A DNA stretch of 64,000 bases from Bacteroidaceae bacterium (GTDB lineage: Bacteria > Bacteroidota > Bacteroidia > Bacteroidales > Bacteroidaceae). The position numbers were made by a program, and so were the translations under genes. A model generated the notes under the pieces. It was not told where the DNA came from and made no database searches. It saw nothing but the letters and a program-made list of their open reading frames with translations. The stretch lies in contig JAFXNA010000024.1 of NCBI GenBank assembly GCA_017529865.1, forward strand, positions 1 to 64,000, given 5' to 3'. Below, piece after piece: positions 45,160 through 53,359 of this stretch (position 1 is its first letter; the number at the start of each line of letters is the position of its first letter).

Positions 45160-45200
45160 AGACCCACCCCCTGTACCCCTCCCTGCGAGGGAGGGGAGTA
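45160..45200. repeat. GC-rich palindromic element, intergenic
   Basis: ACCCCCTGTACCCCTCCCTG followed by CGAGGGAGGGGAG, after the esterase stop. Confidence 0.65.
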
Positions 45201-45221
45201 TAATGAAGGCAGTTGGAAACG

Positions 45222-45257
45222 ATAAGCAGCACCTCGCAATTGAGATGCTGCTTTCTT
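45222..45257. terminator. Terminator between the esterase and rodA
   Basis: AAGCAGCA (45224-45231) pairs with TGCTGCTT (45246-45253), with TC/GA continuing inward; TTTC follows. It separates convergent genes and may work on both strands. Confidence 0.6.
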
Positions 45258-45273
45258 TACTGTCGGGAAATGC

Positions 45274-46746
45274 TTATTTTTGCTTGAAATTCCTTTCGGC
45301 GTCCATGCGGAGGAAGATGAACAGGAGGATGGTGAATCCCCAGAGCGAGGAGCCGCCGTAACTGAAGAAGGGCAAGGGGATGCCGATTACGGGCGTAAGG
45401 CCAAGCACCATGCCGATGTTGACGAAGAGATGGAACAGGAAGATGCAGACTACGCTATAGCCGTAGACGCGTCCCCAGGTGTCGGGTTGACGTTCGGCCA
45501 GGCTGATGAGGCGCCAAATGAAGAACAAATAGACAAGGAGCACGCCGGCCGAGCCGAGGAATCCCTCTTCCTCGCCGATGGTGCAGAAGATGAAGTCGGT
45601 CTCTTGTTCCGGCACGTATTTGAGCTTCGTCTGCGTGCCCTTAAGGAATCCTTTTCCGGAAAATCCGCCCGAGCCGATGGCGATCTTCGCCTGATTGACG
45701 TTGTAGCCGGCGCTGCGCACGTCGTCGTTCTTCCCAAGGAGCACTTCGATGCGCGTCTGCTGATGGGGTGGCAGGATGTTGTGTGAGAACACATAGTCGC
45801 AAGCATAGAACACGATGGTGGAGGCTATCATGAAGAGCATAATAAGCAGGTAGCGGTAGGAACGGGTGATGGCATATTCCACACCGAGATAGATGAGCAC
45901 GCCGACGTTGATAATGAGCTGTACGATGCAGAAGTTGAACGGAATGACGTAGGCGGAGAAGAGGTAGGCGGCGAGCGTGAACCCAAGGGAGAAGAGGGTC
46001 GCCTGGCCCAGCGAACGGCTATCCTTGCAGTATCGCCACGTCAGTAATAGCGTGCTGACCAGTGAGAGCAGCAACACCCACGCCTCGCCTGCCGAAGCGG
46101 GCATATAAGAGACGGTTTCGTCGCCGAATTTCACGCCGACCACGACATAGACCACAAACATGAACGCCGCGAAGAGGACGGAGCCGGTCATGCCTTCGCG
46201 ATAGAGCACCAGGAAGAATGCGAGATAGACCAACGCGGTTCCCGTCTCCTTCTGGCCGATGATGAGTATCATAGGCAGGAGGAACAGGCAGACGACGCGC
46301 AGGAAGTCCTTATAGTTCGAGAGATTGAAGCCGTAGCGCTCCATGAGTTTGCCCACGGCCAGTGCGACGGCAAACTTGGCGAATTCGGCTGGCTGAAGCT
46401 TCACGGGGCCTATCGGAATCCACGAGCGGGAGCCCTTTGTGTCGGGGGCGATGAAGATGGTGAGGAGCAACACGAGCATCATCATCACATAGACGACCAT
46501 GGACGCCTTGTAGTAGAACCTCTTCTCGATGAGCAGCAAGGCGCCGGCGAGCAGCAGCGATGTGAGTATCCATACAAACTGCTTACCGGAATTGAGGTTG
46601 AACGAGAACAAGTCGGGATGGTTATAGTCATAACAGGCGCCACACACGGAGAACCAGCCCCAGAACAGCAGCACGACGTAAAGCCCGATGGTCCACCAGT
46701 CGAGCGACATAAAGATTCCCTTATTATTTGATTCTCTTTGTAACAT
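45274..46746 (-). CDS. rodA: Rod shape-determining peptidoglycan polymerase RodA
   Basis: The 490-aa SEDS family glycosyltransferase has about ten membrane helices and the signatures PIGPVKLQPAEFAK, GSGGFSGKGFLKGTQTKL and TPVIGIPLPFFSYGGSS. It polymerises glycan strands for cell elongation with PBP2. ATG 46746 is used because homologues also have a short polar segment before SLDW; it lies 1 nt after the mrdA stop. End of the elongasome operon. Confidence 0.93.
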   Translation of the reverse strand: MLQRESNNKGIFMSLDWWTIGLYVVLLFWGWFSVCGACYDYNHPDLFSFNLNSGKQFVWILTSLLLAGALLLIEKRFYYKASMVVYVMMMLVLLLTIFIAPDTKGSRSWIPIGPVKLQPAEFAKFAVALAVGKLMERYGFNLSNYKDFLRVVCLFLLPMILIIGQKETGTALVYLAFFLVLYREGMTGSVLFAAFMFVVYVVVGVKFGDETVSYMPASAGEAWVLLLSLVSTLLLTWRYCKDSRSLGQATLFSLGFTLAAYLFSAYVIPFNFCIVQLIINVGVLIYLGVEYAITRSYRYLLIMLFMIASTIVFYACDYVFSHNILPPHQQTRIEVLLGKNDDVRSAGYNVNQAKIAIGSGGFSGKGFLKGTQTKLKYVPEQETDFIFCTIGEEEGFLGSAGVLLVYLFFIWRLISLAERQPDTWGRVYGYSVVCIFLFHLFVNIGMVLGLTPVIGIPLPFFSYGGSSLWGFTILLFIFLRMDAERNFKQK

Positions 46747-46747
46747 C

Positions 46748-48583
46748 TCAATTCACACTGCGGCTTGCAATACCTGCTGCACGAGCCTGGCTGGCAGGTG
46801 AGAGCTCGCCACGAATATACTGTTCCATAATGAGCGACCCAATGGGCACACCGAACGTGGCACCGAAGCCGCCATTTTCGACATAGACCGCCACAGCAAT
46901 CTGTGGGTTGTTGCGCGGAGCGAATCCCATGAACACCGAGTGGTCGTGACCGCGGTTCTGCGCCGTACCGGTCTTGCCACACACCTCATACCAAGGATTC
47001 TGCGCCCCCCGACACGTACCGATGCCGCTTGTGACGGCTCCTCGCATGCCGCTTACCACCTCCTCGTAGTAGCGCGGACTGGCTTTCGTGAAGTGACGGC
47101 GAGTAAGGCTGTCGGCCAGCTGTCCGCCGACAATGCGACGCACGATATGCGGGGTGATGTAATAGCCTCGGTTGGCGATAGTCGCCCCCTGGTTGGCGAT
47201 CTGCAGCGGCGTGAGCGTCACCTCGCCTTGACCGATGGCAATGCTGATGACGGTCAGCGCATTCCATTTTTTAAGGTGCTTGTCGTAGTACTCCGCATTC
47301 GGAATCATACCACGGCTCTCGGCAGGCAAGTCCACGCCGAGCTTATAGCCGAACCCCATGGAAACCATGTAGTCCTTCCACGTCGTCATCGCATCCTGCA
47401 CGGAAGCATATTTCCCGCGATTACCGAACATATAATAGAGTCCCCAGCAGAAGAATCCGTTGCACGAGGTAGAGAGAGCCGGCTTCACACTCAGCGGCGA
47501 GGCGTGCGAGTGACAGCCCACCTTCAGGTTGCGATAGCGGAAACCGCCCGTGCAGGGATAAGAAGTAACGTCGGACTGGATGATGCCCTCCTGCATGAAC
47601 GTCAACGCCTGTGAGGGCTTGAACGTAGAACCAGGAGGATAAGTTCCCGAGATGGCACGGTTGTACATCGGCCGGCTCTGGTCCTTCAACAGCTTCATGA
47701 TATTCTCCCCTCGCTGCTTCCCCACCATATCAAATGCGCTGTAGGTCGGTGCCGAAACCATGCAGAGAATCTCGCCGGTGGAAGGCTCGATGGCAACGAT
47801 GGCCCCCCGCTTACCTCGCATGAGACGTTCGCCCAGTGCCTGCAGCTCGATGTCAAGACTCAGCACGATGTCCTTTCCCGGAATGGGATGCTGGTCGTCG
47901 AGACCGTCGTTGTAGCGCCCCTGAATCTTACCCCTCGCATCGCGAAGTAGCACCTCGATACCCTTCTGCCCACGCAACACCTCCTCGTAGCTGCGCTCCA
48001 CACCCTGCTTGCCGATATAATCGCCGGCATTATAGTAGTCATTCTCCGCAATATCATTGCCCGACACCTCCGCCACATATCCCAGTACGTGAGCAGCATT
48101 AGGATAACGATACTGACGCGCGTTGCGCTCGCGGACATAGAACCCCTTGAACCGGAACATCTTCTCCTGGAACACGAGAAAGTCCGCCGATGAAATCTGA
48201 GGGCGGAACAGCTGCTGCGAATACGACGAATAGCCCGGGTTCTTGCTCACATCCTTAATCCAAGCCATCCTATCGTCAAACTCTTCACGGCTCATGTGCA
48301 GCGTGCGGCAAAAGTCAAGCGTGTCGAGCCCCGACACCTCACGCGTGATAACCATCACGTCGTAGGCAGGCTCATTATACACCAAGAGCTTACCATTGCG
48401 GTCATAAATCGATCCGCGCGAGGGAAAAATAATTCTATTGTAAATCGCATTGTTCCGCGAAATCTCCTCATAGTCATTAGGAGCCAGCTGAAGAACAGCC
48501 AGGCGAATGATATAGATGACCACCACCAACAGGGCAATCCCACCTATCACGAACTGACGACGTTCAAACTCATACGCTTTCAT
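46748..48583 (-). CDS. mrdA: Penicillin-binding protein 2
   Basis: The 611-aa class B transpeptidase has an N-terminal membrane helix (about 12-32), a pedestal domain, and the active-site motifs S-T-F-K (in YPPGSTFKPSQAL), S-x-N-type (STSCNGFF) and K-T-G-T-A-Q-N. It cross-links peptidoglycan for lateral growth as partner of RodA. ATG overlaps the mreD stop by 4 nt. Confidence 0.94.
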   Translation of the reverse strand: MKAYEFERRQFVIGGIALLVVVIYIIRLAVLQLAPNDYEEISRNNAIYNRIIFPSRGSIYDRNGKLLVYNEPAYDVMVITREVSGLDTLDFCRTLHMSREEFDDRMAWIKDVSKNPGYSSYSQQLFRPQISSADFLVFQEKMFRFKGFYVRERNARQYRYPNAAHVLGYVAEVSGNDIAENDYYNAGDYIGKQGVERSYEEVLRGQKGIEVLLRDARGKIQGRYNDGLDDQHPIPGKDIVLSLDIELQALGERLMRGKRGAIVAIEPSTGEILCMVSAPTYSAFDMVGKQRGENIMKLLKDQSRPMYNRAISGTYPPGSTFKPSQALTFMQEGIIQSDVTSYPCTGGFRYRNLKVGCHSHASPLSVKPALSTSCNGFFCWGLYYMFGNRGKYASVQDAMTTWKDYMVSMGFGYKLGVDLPAESRGMIPNAEYYDKHLKKWNALTVISIAIGQGEVTLTPLQIANQGATIANRGYYITPHIVRRIVGGQLADSLTRRHFTKASPRYYEEVVSGMRGAVTSGIGTCRGAQNPWYEVCGKTGTAQNRGHDHSVFMGFAPRNNPQIAVAVYVENGGFGATFGVPIGSLIMEQYIRGELSPASQARAAGIASRSVN

Positions 48584-49107
48584 TTGCCCACTTCCCTTTC
48601 CTCAATGCGGTTGCGGACAATGTATTCCACACAGACAGATATCAAAGTAGCCAACACCGTTCCCCCTATCATGGCGCCAATCGTCAAAAGCAAATCTGAC
48701 AACGAGAAAGCCTCAAGGAAATAGAACGTAAAATGAAGGAGACCCATACACGAAAGCGAGTACCAGATATAACGCGTTAAACCCATGTTCTGAATCGTAG
48801 GCTTAAACGACTCAACCATATCACGCGGCATAAACAGCTTCAGAATCGAAGGCTTCACCATCGCAAGCAACGTACAGCTCGCAGCAGCCATGCCCATCGT
48901 ATTAGAAAAGACATCGTACAACAAGCCGATGCCAAAACCCCACCAGAGCAATGACATACGCGACACCGACGTCTCAAAACAGATAATCATGTAGCCGATA
49001 ATCAGCGGAGTGGCATAACCAAACAAATGCAGATGGTTGAGCACCAATAACTGCACTGCCAATAGCAACACCATTCTTCCTAGTCGTATGTACGTATCTC
49101 GTTTCAT
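48580..49107 (-). CDS. mreD: Rod shape-determining protein MreD
   Basis: The 175-aa protein has about five membrane helices, a short polar N-terminus (MKRDTYIRLGR) and GIGLLYDVFSNTMGM, a typical MreD segment. It links MreC to the elongation machinery. Between mreC (15 nt) and mrdA (overlap). Confidence 0.87.
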   Translation of the reverse strand: MKRDTYIRLGRMVLLLAVQLLVLNHLHLFGYATPLIIGYMIICFETSVSRMSLLWWGFGIGLLYDVFSNTMGMAAASCTLLAMVKPSILKLFMPRDMVESFKPTIQNMGLTRYIWYSLSCMGLLHFTFYFLEAFSLSDLLLTIGAMIGGTVLATLISVCVEYIVRNRIEEREVGK

Positions 49108-49122
49108 GTTGGTTTTTCTTCG

Positions 49123-49971
49123 TTAGTCGAGGCTCATCAACGAATCAGCTTGGAACTCCAGCGTACGCTTTTCAGCATGATGATAGTTCGTGATGACACT
49201 CACATTGCGCACAGCTGTATAATCCACAGCCAGTTTCACCGTTAGCTTCTGCGACAGACCATCGTCCGACTGCCCCAGACGCTCCACCGTACCCAACGGA
49301 ATGCCCGAAGGGAAGATGTCCGAATGCCCGTTCGTCTCCACAACCTCACCCACAGAAGCCTTGATATGCAGCGGCACACCCGTCATGTATCCGAACTCAC
49401 AACTGCCGAACTCCCACTCCATCGTGCCGAACGAAAGATGCTCCTTCAGCTGGCAGCTCACCTTCGACTTCACATTGATAAGCGGCATCACAGTGCTATA
49501 ATGATCCGACGTGAGGAACACGATACCCACCACGCCGCTCGAGCAAATCACACCCATCTCAGGCCTTATCCCGTCCTTCTCACCCTTATTGAGCGTCAAC
49601 AAATTCAGGCTGTGATTCGTCGTTGCATTCACAATCTGAGCACCCACAAAATGATACCTCGCACGGTTGAAGCCATCAAACCGAAGCGTGTCGATGCGAT
49701 GCGCCGCCAATTCCCGCTTCATCTCATGAACTTCTGCCCGCAGCATTTCGTTTTCAGCCTCCAACTTCTCATTCACAGCATTCAGCCCCACATACGAAGT
49801 CACTCCGTCAACAGCCGAATAGATTCCGCCGACAAAGGAGTTGGCAGTAGTAAAGAAAACACTGCCCTGATAGTTGTTGAAACGAAACAATAAAGCAAGG
49901 CAGAATCCCTCCATCAGGAAGAATACAAACCAATGCTTATATTTGACAATGAAGTCAATAAGATTCTGCAT
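49123..49971 (-). CDS. mreC: Rod shape-determining protein MreC
   Basis: The 282-aa protein has one N-terminal membrane helix (about 12-30), a coiled coil (about 62-92: NEKLEAENEMLRAEVHEMKREL) and two small beta-barrels in the periplasm with NKGEKDGIRPEMGV and SGVVG. Organises the elongasome outside the membrane. Confidence 0.9.
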   Translation of the reverse strand: MQNLIDFIVKYKHWFVFFLMEGFCLALLFRFNNYQGSVFFTTANSFVGGIYSAVDGVTSYVGLNAVNEKLEAENEMLRAEVHEMKRELAAHRIDTLRFDGFNRARYHFVGAQIVNATTNHSLNLLTLNKGEKDGIRPEMGVICSSGVVGIVFLTSDHYSTVMPLINVKSKVSCQLKEHLSFGTMEWEFGSCEFGYMTGVPLHIKASVGEVVETNGHSDIFPSGIPLGTVERLGQSDDGLSQKLTVKLAVDYTAVRNVSVITNYHHAEKRTLEFQADSLMSLD

Positions 49972-49981
49972 GGTCTGGGTG

Positions 49982-51022
49982 TTATCTCATCAACACTGTG
50001 TTGTAAAGATGAATGTTCTTTAAAGCAATACCCGTACCCTTTGCGACACTGTGCAAAGGATCCTCGGCGATGTGGAATGGAATATGGATCTTGTCCGTAA
50101 GGCGTTTGTCCAGTCCGCGCAACAAAGCACCGCCTCCCGTAAGATAAATACCGTTCTTCACGATGTCGGCATAAATCTCAGGTGGAGTTTTCTCGAGCGC
50201 GCTCAAAATAGCCGTCTCAATCTTCGCTACCGATTTGTCAATACAGTGGGCAATCTCCTGATAGCAGACAGAAATCTCCATCGGCAGCGCTGTGATACGG
50301 TTCGGGCCATGAACCACATACTCCTCCGGCGCATTGTCCACAAGATCTGTCAGAGCCGATCCTACGTTTATCTTGATACGTTCCGCCATACGTTCGGAAA
50401 CCTTCACGTTGTGCTGGCGGCTCATATATTCCTGGATGTCGTATGTCAACTCATCACCAGCAATACGAATCGAACTGTTAGACACGATACCGCAAAGAGA
50501 GATGACAGCAATTTCGGTTGAACCACCACCTATGTCAACGACCATGTGTCCTTCAGGGGCGGTCACATCAAGTCCTATACCGATTGCAGCCGCCATTGGT
50601 TCGAACAGCAGATACACATCACGGCCTCCCGAATGCTCGGCACTATCGCGCACAGCACGGAGTTCCACTTCCGTAGAACCAGAAGGCACACCAATCACCA
50701 TGCGGAGCGAAGGAGGAGCCATGAAACTACGACCCGTATTGATCTTCTTGATCAGTCCACGCATCATCTGCTCGCATGCGTTGAAGTCAGCAATCACACC
50801 ATCTTTCAGCGGACGGCATGTACGAATATCAGGATGGGTCTTTTCATGCATCATCTTAGCCTTCTTACCCACCTCTATCATCTTGTTTGTCTTGCGGTCT
50901 AATGCCACAACAGAGGGTTCGTCCACCACAATCTTACCATTGCTGATAATGATGGTGTTGGCAGTACCAAGGTCCATTGCAATGTCCTGCGTCAGTGAAA
51001 AAAGACTTGAAAAAAATCCCAT
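49982..51022 (-). CDS. mreB: Rod shape-determining actin homologue MreB
   Basis: The 346-aa protein has the actin-fold phosphate motifs DLGTANT and DIGGGSTEIAVI, and YLTGGGALLRGLD. An amphipathic N-terminus (MGFFSSLFSL) suits membrane binding. It directs lateral wall synthesis, so the organism is probably rod-shaped. Upstream gene is purH, with a 55-nt gap that includes a palindromic-element fragment. Confidence 0.96.
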   Translation of the reverse strand: MGFFSSLFSLTQDIAMDLGTANTIIISNGKIVVDEPSVVALDRKTNKMIEVGKKAKMMHEKTHPDIRTCRPLKDGVIADFNACEQMMRGLIKKINTGRSFMAPPSLRMVIGVPSGSTEVELRAVRDSAEHSGGRDVYLLFEPMAAAIGIGLDVTAPEGHMVVDIGGGSTEIAVISLCGIVSNSSIRIAGDELTYDIQEYMSRQHNVKVSERMAERIKINVGSALTDLVDNAPEEYVVHGPNRITALPMEISVCYQEIAHCIDKSVAKIETAILSALEKTPPEIYADIVKNGIYLTGGGALLRGLDKRLTDKIHIPFHIAEDPLHSVAKGTGIALKNIHLYNTVLMR

Positions 51023-51057
51023 AATAAATTTACTATTTATTCATTTACAATTTCTTT

Positions 51058-51075
51058 AGCTCTCGGGAGAGGGGC
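51058..51075. repeat. Fragment of the GC-rich palindromic element next to the purH stop
   Basis: GCTCTCGGGAGAGGGGC, a shortened form of the element, begins 3 nt from the purH stop codon. Confidence 0.45.
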
Positions 51076-51077
51076 TT

Positions 51078-51668
51078 TTAACCCTTAAAATAAGCATCGA
51101 TAGCCGTATCATAGTGTGAGCTAGTAGCAAAAGCACGCTCGGCGAACCACTTACGCTGTTCTTTCGTCGTCTCTGCTCCCTGAGCCTTGATAATGTCGGT
51201 AAGTGGACCGTATTCAGCCTTGCTGGGCACGATTACCACGTCGTTGAAGTTCTTTGCAGCAGCACGAATCAGAGAAATACCACCTATATCAATCTTCTCG
51301 ATAATCTCAGCCTCATCAGTAGTATTAGCTACAGTCTCCTCAAACGGATAGAGGTCTACCACAACCAGATCAATCTCCGGAATAGCATATTTAGCCATCT
51401 CCCGCTGGTCACTTTCCAGTTCCCTACGGCCTAAGATTCCACCAAACACCTTTGGATGCAACGTTTTCACGCGGCCACCCAATATTGATGGATAGGTTGT
51501 CAGATCTTCCACTTTCTCACATGCATAACCCAAACTTTCGATAAAAGCCTGTGTTCCTCCGGTCGACAGGAACTTCACACCGTTCTTGTTCAGTTCTGCC
51601 AACAATTCCTCCAGTCCGTCTTTATGAAATACTGATATCAGCGCTGTTTTTATTCTCTTTGTGCTCAT
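51078..51668 (-). CDS. purH: IMP cyclohydrolase (N-terminal PurH domain only)
   Basis: ATG 51668 (MSTKRIKTALISVF) is used; the open frame further upstream runs into the promoter. The 196-aa product is the MGS-like cyclohydrolase domain: KFLSTGGTQAF, GGRVKTLHPKVFGGIL, VVDLYPFEET, IDIGGISLIRAAAKN. It closes the purine ring (FAICAR to IMP). The usual AICAR transformylase domain (about 310 residues) is missing: the protein ends at YDTAIDAYFKG, the normal domain boundary. Either the transformylase is encoded elsewhere or the gene was cut here. Confidence 0.87.
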   Translation of the reverse strand: MSTKRIKTALISVFHKDGLEELLAELNKNGVKFLSTGGTQAFIESLGYACEKVEDLTTYPSILGGRVKTLHPKVFGGILGRRELESDQREMAKYAIPEIDLVVVDLYPFEETVANTTDEAEIIEKIDIGGISLIRAAAKNFNDVVIVPSKAEYGPLTDIIKAQGAETTKEQRKWFAERAFATSSHYDTAIDAYFKG

Positions 51669-51707
51669 TTTTTCCTTAATTGTAATTTGATTACCTTGTT
51701 TGAACTG

Positions 51708-51715
51708 CAAAGATA
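51708..51715 (-). promoter_or_regulatory. -7 promoter box for purH and the mre operon
   Basis: On the minus strand TATCTTTG lies 40 nt upstream of the ATG at 51668. Confidence 0.5.
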
Positions 51716-51778
51716 CAAAAATAAACTGATAGTAAGTGAATTATCAGCCATTTATTTTTCTAAAAGACAAATATTCTT

Positions 51779-51786
51779 TATTTTTG
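51779..51786 (+). promoter_or_regulatory. -7 promoter box for the TonB-like gene
   Basis: TATTTTTG matches TAnnTTTG, 20 nt before the ATG at 51806. Divergent from the purH box. Confidence 0.45.
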
Positions 51787-51805
51787 CAGTCAAAACCATC
51801 GAAAA

Positions 51806-52282
51806 ATGAAACAATTGACAGCATTTCTTTTCACAATCCGCCGATTCGTTCCGATGTTCATCTGGGCAATGGGTCTTTTCTACTGTTTGCCAACCAAAGC
51901 CCAAATCTTCGATTTTGGCTACCCGCGGACGGAACGTCGTCAAACTCCTCAAGAACCTGTCGAACCAGCCAAGTATAAAGGGGGAAATGCGGGTCTCAAT
52001 CGCTTCCTCGAGAAGGAGTTCAAACGCAATCCTGAGAAGACCGATATTCAAGGCCAGATCATCGTCGCTTGCATCATCAACGAGAAGGGGAAAATCTCTG
52101 AAACACAAATCACTCGCAGCCTTGACAAGGACCTCGACAACGAAGCTTTGCGTGTCGTCAAGAAACTTAAATTCAAGCCTGCCAAACAAGGGAAAAAGGC
52201 GATTCCAAGCCGCATCAACATCGTGTTTCCAATCCGCAGGGGAAAGGTATCCTTCTCCACCCTTAAAACCATCGATGTCTAA
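51806..52282 (+). CDS. Small TonB C-terminal domain protein
   Basis: The 158-aa protein has an N-terminal hydrophobic segment (about 14-32, ending PTKAQ, so a signal peptide or anchor) and a TonB-type C-terminal domain (about 68-150: FLEKEFKRNPEKTDIQGQIIVACIINEKGKISETQITRSLD in outline, DNEALRVVKKLKFKPA). The long Pro-rich spacer of a true TonB is absent. It may be a periplasmic TonB-box binding protein. Own promoter and terminator. Confidence 0.75.
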   Translation: MKQLTAFLFTIRRFVPMFIWAMGLFYCLPTKAQIFDFGYPRTERRQTPQEPVEPAKYKGGNAGLNRFLEKEFKRNPEKTDIQGQIIVACIINEKGKISETQITRSLDKDLDNEALRVVKKLKFKPAKQGKKAIPSRINIVFPIRRGKVSFSTLKTIDV

Positions 52283-52286
52283 CATA

Positions 52287-52326
52287 ACAAAAAGCGCTGA
52301 GAATCTTTCGATTTCAGCGTTTTTTG
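52287..52326. terminator. Bidirectional terminator between TonB-like gene and tRNA-Phe
   Basis: CAAAAAGCGCTGAGAATC and GATTTCAGCGTTTTTT form a stem with one bulge, A-run and T-run on either side. Confidence 0.75.
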
Positions 52327-52329
52327 ATG

Positions 52330-52402
52330 TGGTACCTCCAGGATTCGAACCGGGGACACACGGATTTTCAGTCCGATGCTCTACCTACTGAGCTAAGGCA
52401 CC
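52330..52402 (-). tRNA. tRNA-Phe (anticodon GAA)
   Basis: On the minus strand: acceptor GGTGCCT/AGGTACC (one G-U pair), anticodon stem CGGAC/ATCCG-type with loop CTGAAAA (anticodon GAA), T arm GGGG-TTCGAAT-CC, discriminator A, no encoded CCA. 73 nt. Confidence 0.93.
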
Positions 52403-52439
52403 ATTTTCGTTTGAGGGTGCACCAAGTAACAAAAAAAAT

Positions 52440-52483
52440 GTACCTTTGCACCACCTGTTTTTGTTTTGCGGGTGCAAAGGTAC
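52440..52483. promoter_or_regulatory. 13-bp perfect inverted repeat with back-to-back -7 boxes
   Basis: GTACCTTTGCACC (52440-52452) is exactly repeated inverted as GGTGCAAAGGTAC (52471-52483). Each arm contains TACCTTTG, one per strand. The minus-strand copy could serve tRNA-Phe about 70 nt downstream. Confidence 0.55.
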
Positions 52484-52581
52484 GAAATAATTCACAATGC
52501 ACAATGCTTTATTCGAGATTTTTTTCCAAAAAGAAGGAAAAAATGCAATTCTTTGCGCGTTTTCGTCAAAAAGGAGCAGGG

Positions 52582-53358
52582 TTAGACGCAAAAAAAGTGG
52601 TGTAAGGCATTCACCACTCCACCCTCGTCAACATCATCTGTCACATAATCAGCAGCCGCCTTGACTTCGTCGCGAGCATTCCCCATTGCCACTCCACAAC
52701 CCACATGGCGTAGCATCGTCATATCGTTGCCTCCATCCCCGAATGCCATTGTTTCGTCAATCGAGATACCATAATGGCTGATGATGGCATCGATACCGAT
52801 TGCTTTATTGTTGCCTTGACAAATGATATCAGCAAAGAAAGGGTGCCAGCGTTGCTCCGAACAGCCCCTGAGTACTTCGTTCATGATGCGAGGGTCGTCA
52901 CAATCTTTGAAGAAGGCAATAATCTGCATCACATCCATATCCAGACATTGTTCAACAGGGGCAATTGGCGGACATTTCAGGTTGAGAATCTTCAGCACCT
53001 CAACCGCTTCGGGCGATGTCATCGTGATAAAGATATCGTCATTGGCAGCAAAAGCCAAGGGGAAAGGACGCTCATGATAATACCCGACCAGACGCTCTAA
53101 GTCATCGCGATGGATGGGCTGATGCCGAATCACGGTTCCTTCGGCAGTCTGGCAACTGGCTCCATTGACCGTCATAATGCCATCATACTCCAACGTTCCC
53201 AAATTGTCCACAAAAGGCATAGGACGCCCCGTGGCAATAAACACCTTCACACCTTGCTGACGCACAGCATGAATGGCTTTCAGGGTACTATCGGGTATCT
53301 GATGACTTCGAAACGAAACCAGCGTGCCGTCTATGTCGAAGAAGATTGCTTTGATCAT
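52582..53358 (-). CDS. Cof-type HAD-IIB phosphatase
   Basis: The 258-aa haloacid dehalogenase hydrolase has the nucleophile motif FFDIDGTLVSF, motif II in IATGRP, and motif IV GDGGNDMTML, with a type IIB cap. Such enzymes dephosphorylate sugar phosphates or other small molecules. It begins 1 nt after the thrC stop and is the last gene of the threonine operon, which may hint at a phosphorylated intermediate as substrate; that is inference. Confidence 0.85.
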   Translation of the reverse strand: MIKAIFFDIDGTLVSFRSHQIPDSTLKAIHAVRQQGVKVFIATGRPMPFVDNLGTLEYDGIMTVNGASCQTAEGTVIRHQPIHRDDLERLVGYYHERPFPLAFAANDDIFITMTSPEAVEVLKILNLKCPPIAPVEQCLDMDVMQIIAFFKDCDDPRIMNEVLRGCSEQRWHPFFADIICQGNNKAIGIDAIISHYGISIDETMAFGDGGNDMTMLRHVGCGVAMGNARDEVKAAADYVTDDVDEGGVVNALHHFFCV

Positions 53359-53359
53359 G

